Shown here: positions 8,314 to 18,071 of the stretch, in pieces
Position numbering within the stretch: the stretch's first letter is position 1
How the letters are laid out: each line of letters begins with the position of its first letter
DNA from: Pseudomonas sp. GOM6
GTDB taxonomy: Bacteria > Pseudomonadota > Gammaproteobacteria > Pseudomonadales > Pseudomonadaceae
Assembly (NCBI RefSeq): GCF_029537485.1
Contig: NZ_JARPUS010000011.1
Coordinates: 108,172 to 172,171 of the forward strand
Length of the DNA: 64,000 bases
Direction of reading: 5' to 3'
Made by a program: the position numbers and the translations under genes
Notes under the pieces: model-generated
Told to the model about the DNA's origin: nothing
Seen by the model: the letters and a program-made list of their open reading frames with translations, nothing else
Databases searched by the model: none

Positions 8314-11300
8314 ATGCCTTTCACCTCATTGCTGATCGCCAATCGCGGCGAGATCGCCATCCGCATTGCCCAGGCCTGTGCCGACCTCGGCATCCACTCG
8401 GTCGCCGTGTTCGCCGAAGACGACGGCGCCAGCCTGCACACGCGCAAGGCCGATCTGGCCGTAGCGCTCAAGGGCCGTAGCGTGCCGGCCTATCTGGACA
8501 TGGATCAGCTAATCGCCATCGCCCGCGAGCAGGGCTGCACGGCAATTCACCCCGGCTACGGCTTTCTCGCCGAGAACGCCGAGTTCGCCCGTCGCTGCCA
8601 GGCCGCCGGGCTGACCTTTGTCGGCCCAGCGCCCGAGGTGCTGGAACTGTTCGGCGACAAGGCCGCCGCCCGCGCCCTGGCCGAACGCTGCGGCGCGCCG
8701 CTGGTGGCCGGGCTCAATCACGCCGTCAGCCTGGACGAGGCGCAGGCCTTCTTCGCCGCACACGGCCCACTGATGCTCAAGGCCCTGGCCGGCGGCGGCG
8801 GGCGCGGCATGCGCGCGGTCAGCGAGGCTGACGCGCTTACCGAGGCCTACGCCCGCTGCCAGTCGGAGGCGCAGACAGCTTTCGGCAATGGCGCGCTGTA
8901 TGTCGAACAGCTGGTGCAGGAGGCCCGCCACATCGAGGTGCAGGTGCTCGGCGATGGCAGCGGCGCGGTCAGCCACCTGTGGGAGCGCGACTGCAGCCTG
9001 CAGCGGCGTAACCAGAAGCTGATCGAGATCGCCCCCAGCCCCGACCTCGATGCAGGCATTCGCGAGGCCATCATCTCCTGCGCCCTGCAACTGGCCAGCG
9101 AAGTGAAGTACCAGGGCATCGGCACCTTCGAGTTCCTCCTGGCCGGCGAACGCTTCTACTTCATGGAAGCCAACCCGCGGGTGCAGGTGGAGCACACGGT
9201 GACCGAGCAGATCACCGGCGTCGACCTGCTGCACACCCAGCTGCACCTGGCCGCCGGCGCCAGCCTCGGCGACCTCGTCCTGCTGCAACCACCGCGGCCA
9301 CAGGGCTGCGCCATACAGCTGCGCATCAACCTGGAAAGCCAGCACGCCGACGGCAGTACCCGTCCGGCCGCCGGCACGCTCAGCGCCTACCAGCCGCCGT
9401 CCGGGCCGGGCCTGCGCGTGGATGGCTATGGCTACGCCGGCTACCCGGTCAGCCCGGCCTACGACTCGCTGCTGGCCAAGCTGATCGCCAGCGCCAGCGA
9501 CTACCCCGCCGCCCTGCGCCGCGCCTATCGCGCGCTGTGCGAGTTCCGCCTCGAAGGCGTGGCCAGCAACGTCCACCTGCTGCAGAACCTGCTGCAGCAC
9601 GAGGCCGTGCAGAGCAACCGGGTCGACACCCGCTTCGTCGAGCGCGAAATGGAAAGCCTGCTGGCGCCACGCCGCGAAGCCCATGCCCATCGTTACTTCA
9701 GCGCTGCCGGCCACGACGCCGGCGCCCGCCAGCAGCAGGTCGAGGCCCCGCCCGGCAGCCTGGCGTTGAACACGCCGAGCACCGGCGTGCTGGTCAGCCT
9801 GGAGGTCGCGGAAGGCGACAGCGTCGCCGTCGGCCAGCAGATCGCCGTGCTGGAGGCGATGAAGATGGAGTTCGTGGTGCGCGCCGAGTGCAGTGGCATC
9901 GTCCGCGCCCTGGCCGCTCAGCCGGGCGATGCGCTGGGCGAAGGCCAGGCGCTGCTGTTTATCGAGCCGGGCGAGGTCAACGGCGACGGCCAACAGGACG
10001 AGCAGGCCCTCGACCTCGACCACATCCGCGCCGACCTGGCCGAAGTGCTGGAGCGCCACGCCCTGCTCAGCGACGCGAGGCGCCCGGCCGCCGTGGCCAA
10101 GCGCCGCAAGACCGGCCAGCGCACCGTGCGTGAAAATCTGGCGGACCTGCTGGATGCCGACAGCTTCATCGAATACGGCGCCATGGCCCTGGCCGCCCAG
10201 CGCCGCCGGCGCTCGGCCGAGGAGCTGCTGGAACTGAGCCCGGCCGATGGTCTGGTGGCGGGCATCGGCACGGTCAATGCCGCGCAGTTCGGCAGCCAGC
10301 CAGCACGCTGCATGGCCATCGCCTACGACTACACGGTGTTCGCTGGCACCCAGGGCGTGATGAACCACAAGAAGACCGACCGCATGCTCAGCCTGGCCGA
10401 ACAGTGGCGCCTGCCGGTGGTGCTGTTCGCCGAAGGCGGCGGCGGCCGGCCGGGCGATACCGACTTCGTCGGTGTGGCCGGGCTGGACTGCCACACCTTT
10501 ATCGGCATGGCCAAGCTGTCCGGCCTGGTCCCTACCGTAGGGATAGTCTCCGGCCGCTGCTTCGCCGGCAACGCCGCGCTGCTCGGCTGCTGCGACGTGA
10601 TCATCGCCGCCCAGGACGCGACCATCGGCATGGCCGGGCCGGCGATGATCGAAGGCGGTGGTCTGGGCAGCTACAGACCGGAAGAAGTCGGCCCCAGCGC
10701 CGTGCAGGGCCCCAACGGGGTGATCGACATTCTGGTGGAGAACGAGGCCGAGGCCGTCGCTGCCGCCAAACAGTACCTGAGTTACTTCCAGGGCCCACTG
10801 GCCGACTGGCAATGCGCGGACCAGCGCGCACTGCGCCACCTGATCCCGGAAAACCGCCTGCGCGTCTACGACATCCGCCAGGTGATCGCCGCCCTGGCCG
10901 ACGAGGGCAGCGTGCTGGAGCTGCGCCGCCAGTTCGCGCCGGGGCTGATCACCGCTTTCATCCGCATCGAAGGCAAGCCCTTCGGCCTGATCGCCAACAA
11001 CCCCGCGCACCTGGGTGGCGCCATCGACGCGGTGGCGGGCGACAAGGCCGCACGCTTCATGCAGCTGTGCGATGCCTTCGACATCCCCATGGTCTCGCTG
11101 TGCGACACCCCCGGCTTCATGGTCGGCCCCGACGCGGAGAAGCAGGGCACGGTGCGCCACGTGTCGCGCATGTTCGTCGCCGCCGCCAGCCTGTCGGTAC
11201 CCTTCTTCACTCTGGTGCTGCGCAAGGGCTACGGCCTCGGCGCCCAGGCCATGGCCGCCGGCAGCTTTCACTCGCCACTGTTCACCGCGGCCTGGCCCAG

Positions 11301-11580
11301 TGGCGAGTTCGGCGCCATGGGGCTGGAAGGCGCGGTGCGCCTGGGCTTCTCCAAGGAGCTGGCGGCGCAGGAGACCGAAGAAGCGCGCCAGGCGCTGTTC
11401 GACAAGCTGGTGAGCAAGGCCTACCAGCGCGGCAAGGGCCTGAACATGGCCAGCTATCTGGAGATCGACGCGGTGATCGACCCGGCCGAGAGCCGCGCCT
11501 GGCTGCTGCGCGGCCTCAACGCCACGCCGCTGCCGCCGGTGCGCAGCGGCAAGAAACGCCCCTTCGTCGACACTTGGTAA
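8314..11580 (+). CDS. Single-chain multidomain acyl-CoA carboxylase
   Basis: 1088 residues from ATG 8314 (GGAG 11 bp upstream); an in-frame ATG at 8275 is possible. Domain order: biotin carboxylase (1 to ~450; ANRGEIAIRI, ATP-grasp GGGGRGMR, FMEANPRVQVEHTVTE), a linker, a biotin carrier domain with EAMKMEF (biotinyl Lys517), then a complete carboxyltransferase (~585-1088) in which beta-type (YDYTVFAGTQGVMNHKK) and alpha-type (NNPAHLGGAID, LCDTPGFMVGP) halves are fused. This is the layout of the single-chain long-chain acyl-CoA carboxylase known from mycobacteria; the substrate (acetyl, propionyl or longer acyl-CoA) cannot be read. It separates ispA from dxs and is followed 10 bp later by an alpha/beta hydrolase, so the pair probably forms one unit. 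Confidence 0.88.
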   Translation: MPFTSLLIANRGEIAIRIAQACADLGIHSVAVFAEDDGASLHTRKADLAVALKGRSVPAYLDMDQLIAIAREQGCTAIHPGYGFLAENAEFARRCQAAGLTFVGPAPEVLELFGDKAAARALAERCGAPLVAGLNHAVSLDEAQAFFAAHGPLMLKALAGGGGRGMRAVSEADALTEAYARCQSEAQTAFGNGALYVEQLVQEARHIEVQVLGDGSGAVSHLWERDCSLQRRNQKLIEIAPSPDLDAGIREAIISCALQLASEVKYQGIGTFEFLLAGERFYFMEANPRVQVEHTVTEQITGVDLLHTQLHLAAGASLGDLVLLQPPRPQGCAIQLRINLESQHADGSTRPAAGTLSAYQPPSGPGLRVDGYGYAGYPVSPAYDSLLAKLIASASDYPAALRRAYRALCEFRLEGVASNVHLLQNLLQHEAVQSNRVDTRFVEREMESLLAPRREAHAHRYFSAAGHDAGARQQQVEAPPGSLALNTPSTGVLVSLEVAEGDSVAVGQQIAVLEAMKMEFVVRAECSGIVRALAAQPGDALGEGQALLFIEPGEVNGDGQQDEQALDLDHIRADLAEVLERHALLSDARRPAAVAKRRKTGQRTVRENLADLLDADSFIEYGAMALAAQRRRRSAEELLELSPADGLVAGIGTVNAAQFGSQPARCMAIAYDYTVFAGTQGVMNHKKTDRMLSLAEQWRLPVVLFAEGGGGRPGDTDFVGVAGLDCHTFIGMAKLSGLVPTVGIVSGRCFAGNAALLGCCDVIIAAQDATIGMAGPAMIEGGGLGSYRPEEVGPSAVQGPNGVIDILVENEAEAVAAAKQYLSYFQGPLADWQCADQRALRHLIPENRLRVYDIRQVIAALADEGSVLELRRQFAPGLITAFIRIEGKPFGLIANNPAHLGGAIDAVAGDKAARFMQLCDAFDIPMVSLCDTPGFMVGPDAEKQGTVRHVSRMFVAAASLSVPFFTLVLRKGYGLGAQAMAAGSFHSPLFTAAWPSGEFGAMGLEGAVRLGFSKELAAQETEEARQALFDKLVSKAYQRGKGLNMASYLEIDAVIDPAESRAWLLRGLNATPLPPVRSGKKRPFVDTW

Positions 11581-11590
11581 GGACACGTCC

Positions 11591-12544
11591 ATGCACGCCA
11601 TCGAACAGCAAACCCTGCAGGTCAACGGCATCCAGCTCAGCGTCCATGCCTGCGGCCCGCGCGACGGCCGCCCGGTGTGGCTACTGCACGGCTTCCCCGA
11701 GTGCTGGCATTCCTGGGCGCCACAACTGCAGGCCCTGGCCGAGGCCGGCTATCGCGCCTTCGCCCCGGAGATGCGCGGCTACGGCGCCAGCAGCGCACCG
11801 GCCGAGCCTGAGGCCTATTCGCTGCTGACCCTGTGCGCGGACATCCAGGCCGCCATGGATCACTTCGGCCACCAGCGCGTGTGCATGGTCGGCCACGACT
11901 GGGGCGCGCCGGTGGCCTGGCACCTGGCCCTGCTGGAGCCCGCGCGGGTGCAGGTGCTGGCGGCCATGTCGGTGCCCTTCGGCGGACGGCCCAAGCGCCC
12001 GGCCATCGAGATCATGCACGAGGCCTATGCCGGGCGCTTCAACTACATCCTCTACTTCCAGCAGCCGGGCATCGCCGAGGCCGAACTGGACGCCAATATC
12101 GAGCGCAGCCTGCGCCTGCTGCTGGCCGACCTGGGCGACGCCCTGCTGCAGGACAAACCGGCCGGTGCACGCCTGTTCGACGGCCTCGACGAACATCCCG
12201 CCCTGCCGACCTGGTGCAGCGAAGCGCAGTTCGCCCACTACCGCCAGGCCCTGGCCCGCGGCTTTCGCGGCCCGCTGAACTGGTACCGCAACTTCGAGCG
12301 CAGCTGGCAGGAAACCGAACCACTGGCCGGGTGCCAGGTCGAGCAACCGACCCTGTTCCTGGTCGGCGAACAGGACCCGGTCGCCCGCCTGGAGGCCCAT
12401 ACCCTCAAGCGCATGGCCGAACGCGTGCCGCGCCTGGAGCAACACCTGCTGAGCGAGTGCGGGCACTGGTTGCAAGGCCAGCAGCCGGGGCGGGTCAACG
12501 CCCTGCTGCTGGACTTCCTCGGCCGCCATTACCGCGACCAATAG
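11591..12544 (+). CDS. Alpha/beta hydrolase, epoxide hydrolase family
   Basis: 317 residues. The oxyanion motif HGFPE (33-37), the nucleophile elbow GHDWGAP with Asp103 as nucleophile, and a C-terminal catalytic His in ECGHWLQ fit the soluble epoxide hydrolase / haloalkane dehalogenase branch. HGFPE, a helical cap with tyrosines ([21 protein letters not shown]) favours epoxide hydrolase. It follows the carboxylase gene by 10 bp and is probably co-transcribed. The natural substrate is unknown; the neighbour suggests acyl-CoA or fatty epoxide chemistry, but that is inference only. Confidence 0.82.
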   Translation: MHAIEQQTLQVNGIQLSVHACGPRDGRPVWLLHGFPECWHSWAPQLQALAEAGYRAFAPEMRGYGASSAPAEPEAYSLLTLCADIQAAMDHFGHQRVCMVGHDWGAPVAWHLALLEPARVQVLAAMSVPFGGRPKRPAIEIMHEAYAGRFNYILYFQQPGIAEAELDANIERSLRLLLADLGDALLQDKPAGARLFDGLDEHPALPTWCSEAQFAHYRQALARGFRGPLNWYRNFERSWQETEPLAGCQVEQPTLFLVGEQDPVARLEAHTLKRMAERVPRLEQHLLSECGHWLQGQQPGRVNALLLDFLGRHYRDQ

Positions 12545-12627
12545 CCGCGTCATCGGCGCGAATTGGGCGAGGCACGACGCATCAGGTAAACTGCTGCATC
12601 TTTTGCATACCTATAACGATTCGCCTG

Positions 12628-14535
12628 ATGCCGACCACCTTCCACGAGATCCCTCGCGAGCGTCCCGTCACGCCGCTGCTCGACCGTGCCGACACCCCGG
12701 ATGGCTTGCGCCACCTGGCCGAGAGCGAGCTGGAAAGCCTCGCCGACGAGCTGCGCCAGTACCTGCTGTACAGCGTCGGCCAGACCGGCGGGCACTTTGG
12801 CGCCGGCCTCGGCGTGGTCGAGCTGACCATCGCCCTGCACTACATCTTCGACACCCCGGATGACCGCCTGGTGTGGGACGTCGGCCACCAGGCCTACCCG
12901 CACAAGATCCTCACCGGCCGTCGCGAACGCATGGGCACGCTGCGCCAAAAAGACGGCCTGGCCGCCTTCCCGCGCCGCAGCGAGAGCGAGTACGACACCT
13001 TCGGCGTTGGCCACTCCAGCACCAGCATCAGCGCCGCACTGGGCATGGCCATCGCCGCCAAGCTGCAGGGCAGCAAGCGCAAGAGCGTGGCGGTGATCGG
13101 CGACGGCGCGCTGACCGCCGGCATGGCCTTCGAGGCGCTCAACCATGCGTCCGATGTGAAGGCTGACATGCTGGTGGTGCTCAACGACAACGACATGTCG
13201 ATCTCCAAGAACGTCGGTGGCCTGTCCAACTACCTGGCCAAGATCATCTCCAGCCGCACCTATTCGAGCATGCGCGAAGGCAGCAAGAAGATCCTCTCGC
13301 GCCTGCCCGGCGCCTGGGAGATCGCGCGCAAGGTCGAGGAACACGCCAAGGGCATGCTGGTCCCCGGCACCCTGTTCGAGGAGCTGGGCTGGAACTATGT
13401 CGGCCCCATCGACGGCCACGACCTGCCGACCCTGCTCGCCACCCTGCGCAACATGCGCGACCTCGAAGGCCCGCAGTTCCTCCATGTGGTGACCAAGAAG
13501 GGCAAGGGCTTCGCCCCCGCCGAGGCCGACCCGATCGGCTACCACGCGATCACCAAGCTGGACCCGATCAACAAGCCCCAGGGCGAGCCGAAGAAAGCCG
13601 CCGGGCCGAAGTACTCCGCGGTGTTCGGCCAGTGGCTGTGCGACATGGCGGCTGCCGACCCGCGCCTGCTCGGCATCACCCCGGCAATGAAGGAAGGCTC
13701 CGACCTGGTGGCCTTCAGCGAACGCTTCCCGGAGCGCTATTTCGACGTCGCCATCGCCGAGCAGCACGCCGTGACCCTGGCGGCCGGCATGGCCTGCGAG
13801 GGCGCCAAGCCGGTGGTGGCGATCTACTCGACCTTCCTGCAGCGCGCCTACGACCAGCTGATCCATGACGTCGCGGTGCAGAACCTCGATGTGCTGTTCG
13901 CCATCGACCGCGCCGGCCTGGTCGGCGAAGACGGCCCGACCCACGCCGGCAGCTTCGACCTGTCCTACCTGCGCTGCATCCCCGGCATGCTGGTGATGAC
14001 GCCCAGCGACGAGAACGAGTTGCGCCTGCTGCTGACCACCGGTCACCAGTTCAACGGCCCGGCCGCGGTGCGCTATCCGCGCGGCAGCGGGCCGAATGCC
14101 GCCATCGACCCGGCCCTCAACGCCGTGGAGATCGGCAAGGCCGTGGTACGCCGCCAGGGCAAGGGCACCGCCTTGCTGGTGTTCGGCGTGCAACTGGCCG
14201 AGGCCCTGCGCGTGGGCGAAACCCTGGATGCCAGCGTGGTCGACATGCGTTTCGTCAAACCCCTGGACGAAGCCTTGCTGCGCGAGCTGGCCGCCAGCCA
14301 CGAACTGCTGGTGACCCTCGAGGAAAACAGCGTAATGGGTGGCGCCGGCAGCGCGGTGAGCGAATTCCTCGCCGCCGAGAATATCGTCATGCCACTGCTG
14401 CACCTGGGCCTGCCCGACTACTACGTCGAGCATGCCAAGCCGGCGCAGATGCTGGCTGAATGCGGTCTGGACGAAGCCGGCATCGAGGCGGCCGTCCGTC
14501 GCCGTCTGCAGCAGCTTGAACAGGGTTCATGTTGA
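12628..14535 (+). CDS. dxs: 1-deoxy-D-xylulose-5-phosphate synthase
   Basis: 635 residues from ATG 12628. Dxs makes DXP from pyruvate and glyceraldehyde 3-phosphate, the entry step of the MEP isoprenoid pathway and a source for thiamine. Thiamine-diphosphate motif: [17 protein letters not shown] ... LNDNDMSIS. The transketolase-type middle domain has [17 protein letters not shown] with the catalytic Glu, and the C-terminal domain follows. Start context lacks a clear Shine-Dalgarno; upstream in-frame codons run through the hydrolase gene and are not plausible. IspA upstream uses the pathway's products. Confidence 0.97.
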   Translation: MPTTFHEIPRERPVTPLLDRADTPDGLRHLAESELESLADELRQYLLYSVGQTGGHFGAGLGVVELTIALHYIFDTPDDRLVWDVGHQAYPHKILTGRRERMGTLRQKDGLAAFPRRSESEYDTFGVGHSSTSISAALGMAIAAKLQGSKRKSVAVIGDGALTAGMAFEALNHASDVKADMLVVLNDNDMSISKNVGGLSNYLAKIISSRTYSSMREGSKKILSRLPGAWEIARKVEEHAKGMLVPGTLFEELGWNYVGPIDGHDLPTLLATLRNMRDLEGPQFLHVVTKKGKGFAPAEADPIGYHAITKLDPINKPQGEPKKAAGPKYSAVFGQWLCDMAAADPRLLGITPAMKEGSDLVAFSERFPERYFDVAIAEQHAVTLAAGMACEGAKPVVAIYSTFLQRAYDQLIHDVAVQNLDVLFAIDRAGLVGEDGPTHAGSFDLSYLRCIPGMLVMTPSDENELRLLLTTGHQFNGPAAVRYPRGSGPNAAIDPALNAVEIGKAVVRRQGKGTALLVFGVQLAEALRVGETLDASVVDMRFVKPLDEALLRELAASHELLVTLEENSVMGGAGSAVSEFLAAENIVMPLLHLGLPDYYVEHAKPAQMLAECGLDEAGIEAAVRRRLQQLEQGSC

Positions 14536-14563
14536 ACCGCCGTAAACTTGCTTGAGCTTGGCC

Positions 14564-14594
14564 ACGCCGTGCACTAAGGTGCGCGGCGTTTTTC
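14564..14594 (+). terminator. Intrinsic terminator after dxs
   Basis: Stem ACGCCGTGCAC / GTGCGCGGCGT (one G-U pair) followed by TTTTTC. It separates dxs from the cobalamin riboswitch that begins a few bases later. Confidence 0.8.
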
Positions 14595-14600
14595 TTTCTG

Positions 14601-14782
14601 ACAGGTGCGCTGGCCAAGGCCAGCGATAATCGGGAAGCCGGTGCGCCAATAGGCAATCCCGGCACTGCCCCCGCAACGGTAATCGACCGCGAGCCCAGGC
14701 TCGCAGGCCCGCTCAACAGCCACTGGAGTTATCCGGGAAGGCGAGCCGGCCGGCGTCGAGAGTCCGGAGACCGGCCTGACGG
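14601..14782 (+). promoter_or_regulatory. Cobalamin (B12) riboswitch
   Basis: The leader has the conserved blocks in order: GGGAAGCCGGTGCGCC (about 14632), CACTGCCCCCGCAACGGTAA, a variable stem (GCGAGCCCAGGCTCGC), CCACTGG...ATCCGGGAAGGCG, and a B12-box-like AGTCCGGAGACCGGCCTG near 14760. It precedes the btuB-type receptor gene by about 95 bp. By analogy with known members, adenosylcobalamin binding should lower btuB expression. Ends are approximate. Confidence 0.93.
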
Positions 14783-14877
14783 ATTTCGACTGGTGTTGCG
14801 GAGGGCCGCACCGTCAGGCGCCCGTGCGCGCCTGTCTCCCGCCCTCCTCGAAGTGTGCATTCTTTGAGGAACCTTGC

Positions 14878-16785
14878 ATGAAGCTGTCCCGTCTAGCCCT
14901 CGCCGTGGCCCTGGCCCCCGGCCTGGCCGTCGCCGATGATCTGTCCCGTGATCAGGCGCTGAAACTCTCCGATACCGTCATCACCGCCAACCGCGACGTG
15001 CAGCAACGCGGCGAGAGCAGCGCGGCGATCAGCGTGTTCACCCGTAAGGATATCGAGCGCCTCAACCCCAGCAGCGTCGGCGAACTGCTGAGCCGGGTGC
15101 CGGGCGTGCAGGTCATCCTCAACGGCGGCCGTGGCGCCAACACCAGCCTGTTCATCCGCGGCACCAGCAATGCCCAGAGCCTGGTGCTGATCGACGGCGT
15201 GCGCATCGGCTCGGCCTCCTCCGGCGGCGCGGCGCTGCAGTTTCTCAGCGTTGAGCAGATCGAGCGTGTCGAAGTGCTGCGCGGTTCGCGCTCGGCCATG
15301 TACGGCGCCGATGCCCTGGGCGGTGTGGTGCAGATCTTCACCCGCCGCGGCGAGGGCGAAGGCCTGCATCCCTACCTGCGCCTGGCCGGCGGCAGCGAAG
15401 GCACCTGGGAGCGCAGCCTGGGCCTGTCCGGTGGCGACGACCGTACCCGCTACAACCTGACCGGCAGCCTGGAAGAAACCGACGGTATCGACCGCAGCGA
15501 TGTGTCCTACACCTCCGACGCCGACCACGATGCCTTCCGCAACCGCAGCTTCAGCCTCAACCTGGCCCACAGCCTGAGCGATGATCTGGAAATCGGCCTG
15601 AGCGCCCTCGACCAGCGTGGCAAGAGTGAGTACGACAACCCCTACGGCCGCTTCGACAACAGCACCTACCTCAGCTACCCGGCCGAGAACTGGAGCGAAT
15701 TCAGTCAAAGCAGCGTCTCCGCCTACGTCGACGCCAACCTCGCGGACAGCTGGAGCAGCCGCCTGGAGCTGGGTCACAGCGAAGACAAGCAGGAAGATTT
15801 CGACAAGCTTTACCCCGGTAGCGATGTGTTCAACACCTACCGCGACTCGGCCGCCTGGCTGAACACCCTGCAGCTCGGCAACGGCCAGCAGCTGCGCGTT
15901 GGCCTGGACTACCAGGAAGACACCCTGCACAGCAGCACCGCCTACAGCGAAGAAGAGCGCTGGAACCAGGCCGTCTTTATCCAGCACGGCTACCAGGGCG
16001 AACACTTCTCCACCGAGTTAGGCCTGCGCCACGACAAGAACGAGCAGTACGGCAGCGAAAACACCTGGAACGCCGCGCTGACCCTGCCGCTGAACGCGGC
16101 CAACGAGTTGGTGCTGTCGTACGCCGAAGGTTTCCGCGTGCCGACCTTCAACGACCTCTACGGCCCGGATGACTGGGGCAGCAACCCCAACCTCGACCCG
16201 GAGCGTTCGCGGAGCTACGAGCTGCAGTGGCGCAGCCAGCTGGCCGAAAACACGCGCCTGGAGGCCTCGCTGTACCGCACCGACGTCGAGGACCTGATCA
16301 CCTATGTGTGGGACAGCTCGACCTTCATCGGTCGCAATTACAACGTCGACCAGGCGCGCATCAACGGCTTCGAGGCCAGCCTGCAGCAGCAACTCGGCGC
16401 CTGGACCGGCAACCTGTCGCTGAGCATCATTGACCCGCGTGACCGCGACAGCGGCCACACCCTGGCCCGCCGCGCCAAGCGCCACCTGAGCCTGGATCTC
16501 GATCGCCGCCTCGGTGACTTCAATGTCGGCGCCACCTGGCAGGCCTACAGCCAGCGCTACGACGACGTCGCCAACAGCCGCGAGATCGCCGGCTACGGCG
16601 TACTCGACCTGCGCGGCAGCTGGCAGGCCAGCACCGAGCTGGCCTTCGACCTCAAGCTCGCCAACGTGCTGGACAAGGACTACAGTACCGCGCTGTACCA
16701 GTACGCCGGCGACTACCGCTATTACGGCTACCAGGAAACCCCGCGCAGCCTGCTGCTCGGCCTGACCTGGACCCCCGCGCTGTAA
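14878..16785 (+). CDS. btuB: TonB-dependent vitamin B12 receptor
   Basis: 635 residues from ATG 14878, preceded by GAGGAA. The signal peptide ends at about AVADD (residue 21). Next comes the TonB box (LSDTVITANR), the plug domain (SVGELLSRVPGVQVIL, VLIDGVRIGS, VEVLRGSRSAMYGADALGGVVQIFTRR), then a 22-strand barrel ending in LLLGLTWTPAL, with a C-terminal hydrophobic strand. The plug is of BtuB type and the gene is controlled by a cobalamin riboswitch. A terminator follows. The cobalamin-binding protein gene btuF is convergent next door. Confidence 0.93.
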   Translation: MKLSRLALAVALAPGLAVADDLSRDQALKLSDTVITANRDVQQRGESSAAISVFTRKDIERLNPSSVGELLSRVPGVQVILNGGRGANTSLFIRGTSNAQSLVLIDGVRIGSASSGGAALQFLSVEQIERVEVLRGSRSAMYGADALGGVVQIFTRRGEGEGLHPYLRLAGGSEGTWERSLGLSGGDDRTRYNLTGSLEETDGIDRSDVSYTSDADHDAFRNRSFSLNLAHSLSDDLEIGLSALDQRGKSEYDNPYGRFDNSTYLSYPAENWSEFSQSSVSAYVDANLADSWSSRLELGHSEDKQEDFDKLYPGSDVFNTYRDSAAWLNTLQLGNGQQLRVGLDYQEDTLHSSTAYSEEERWNQAVFIQHGYQGEHFSTELGLRHDKNEQYGSENTWNAALTLPLNAANELVLSYAEGFRVPTFNDLYGPDDWGSNPNLDPERSRSYELQWRSQLAENTRLEASLYRTDVEDLITYVWDSSTFIGRNYNVDQARINGFEASLQQQLGAWTGNLSLSIIDPRDRDSGHTLARRAKRHLSLDLDRRLGDFNVGATWQAYSQRYDDVANSREIAGYGVLDLRGSWQASTELAFDLKLANVLDKDYSTALYQYAGDYRYYGYQETPRSLLLGLTWTPAL

Positions 16786-16791
16786 AACGAC

Positions 16792-16816
16792 AAAGGCCCC
16801 CTCCGGGGCCTTTTTT
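16792..16816 (+). terminator. Intrinsic terminator between btuB and btuF
   Basis: Stem AAAGGCCCC / GGGGCCTTT with loop CTCC, followed by T's. It ends btuB; the hairpin can also act for the convergent btuF gene on the other strand. Confidence 0.85.
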
Positions 16817-16854
16817 CAGCCTGATGCTGAGTAAACAACGCACATCGCGCCCGC

Positions 16855-17652
16855 CTAGCGCGCTTGGGCCAACTGCTCGCACAAGCGGGCAGTCGCTGCC
16901 AACATCTGAAAACTGGGTCGTTCCAGGCCCTTGTCCGGCACCGTCCAGACTTGCCTCAGACGCACCGCTGGTAGTTGCGGCCAGGCCTGCCAGTGCTGCA
17001 GCTCGGCACCGCTGCCGCCGAGGATCACCTCGGGTGCTCGCGCCAGTACGGCCTCGACACTGACCTGAGGTGCCGGCAGCGTGAGGTCGGCGAAGACATT
17101 GCGTGCGCCGCAGACCTGCAGCGCCTCACCGATCAATTGGCGAGTGCCGATGGTGTACAGCGGCTGGTGCCAGATCTGGTAGAACACAGGCACCGCCGGC
17201 GAGCGGCGATAGCGCTGGCGCAGCGCCTGCATGCCGTCGCGGAACTGTGCACGCAGGTCTGCGCCCCGCTCGGGCTGGCCGACCCGCGCGCCGATCTCGG
17301 CGAACGCCTCGGCCAGCTGGTCGAAGTCGCGCGCCTCGTTCAGGTAGAGAGCCAGCCCCAGGTCGGTCAGTTGCTGGCGCTGGGCATCAGACAGGCTGCC
17401 GGGGGTGAGCAGGATCAGGTCGGGTTTGAGGCTGAGCAGGCTTTCCACATCCAGACTGCCGAAGCGGCCAACCGTCGGTAAGTCCGCCAGGCCTGCCGGC
17501 CGCTCGCCGCCATCCAGCATGCCGACCAGACGCGACTCGGCGCCCAGCTCCAGCATGATTTCCGACATCGAGGGGGCCAGGCTGACCACCCGCTCGGCTG
17601 CCTGCGCCGCGGCACAGATCAGCAGCAGGCCGGCGGCCAGCAGTGCGCGCAT
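16855..17652 (-). CDS. btuF: Cobalamin-binding periplasmic protein
   Basis: 265 residues with a signal peptide ([20 protein letters not shown]). The fold is the helical-backbone class III binding protein: RVVSLAPSMSEIMLELGA at the start of the mature chain, VGRFGSLDVESLLSLKPDLIL, and WHQPLYTIG / PAPQVSVEAVLARAPEVIL in the second lobe. It belongs to the BtuF/FepB/FecB group; the btuB-riboswitch neighbour supports cobalamin. Its ATG overlaps the previous stop by one base (TGATG), so it is coupled to the small membrane protein. BtuC and BtuD are not in this window. Confidence 0.85.
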   Translation of the reverse strand: MRALLAAGLLLICAAAQAAERVVSLAPSMSEIMLELGAESRLVGMLDGGERPAGLADLPTVGRFGSLDVESLLSLKPDLILLTPGSLSDAQRQQLTDLGLALYLNEARDFDQLAEAFAEIGARVGQPERGADLRAQFRDGMQALRQRYRRSPAVPVFYQIWHQPLYTIGTRQLIGEALQVCGARNVFADLTLPAPQVSVEAVLARAPEVILGGSGAELQHWQAWPQLPAVRLRQVWTVPDKGLERPSFQMLAATARLCEQLAQAR

Positions 17653-18071
17653 CAGCCGAGCTGGCGAGGAATACGGTACAGACAGAGCAGCACCACGCTG
17701 CTCATGGCCAGCAGGAACAGAGCCACCGCATGCAGCCCGGTGAACAGGGCGATGGCGCCGATCCAGGCCGGCAGCACGGCGCCGAGAAAGGCCTTGCGCC
17801 GCTGCCGCGCCAGCTCCAGCCAGGCGTCGCGCTCGGCTTCGCTGTCCAGCGCCTGCTCGGTGGCGATCAGCGCGCGCTTGTAGGCGGAAAACAGCGGCAG
17901 GCTGACGAACATCGAGGCGACGCCGGCGATGAACAGCGGCATCTCCAGCACGCTGCCGAGGGCCTGACTGTCACCGAACAGCAGATTGAGGAAGAACAGC
18001 GGCGCCAGGGCGAAGCCGAGCCAGCGCCACCATTCCAGGGCCAGTCGACGACGCACCTCGGCGCGGGTCAT
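17652..18071 (-). CDS. Small four-helix membrane protein, unknown function
   Basis: 139 residues, not recognised beyond being a conserved hypothetical neighbour in Pseudomonas. Hydrophobic stretches at about residues 18-33, 42-63, 100-112 and 112-132 suggest four membrane helices, with a charged central segment ([29 protein letters not shown] split by a short helix). Its ATG overlaps the ribA stop as ATGA, and its stop overlaps the btuF start, so ribA, this gene and btuF are translated as a coupled unit. Confidence 0.75.
   Translation of the reverse strand: MTRAEVRRRLALEWWRWLGFALAPLFFLNLLFGDSQALGSVLEMPLFIAGVASMFVSLPLFSAYKRALIATEQALDSEAERDAWLELARQRRKAFLGAVLPAWIGAIALFTGLHAVALFLLAMSSVVLLCLYRIPRQLG

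Noticed and set aside
8509..11631. A >1000-codon open frame on the minus strand opposite the carboxylase gene
   Set aside because: It has the composition expected of the antisense frame of a GC-rich gene (Gln/Ala/Gly/His-rich), no ribosome-binding site and no recognisable domain; the plus strand encodes a complete conserved carboxylase.
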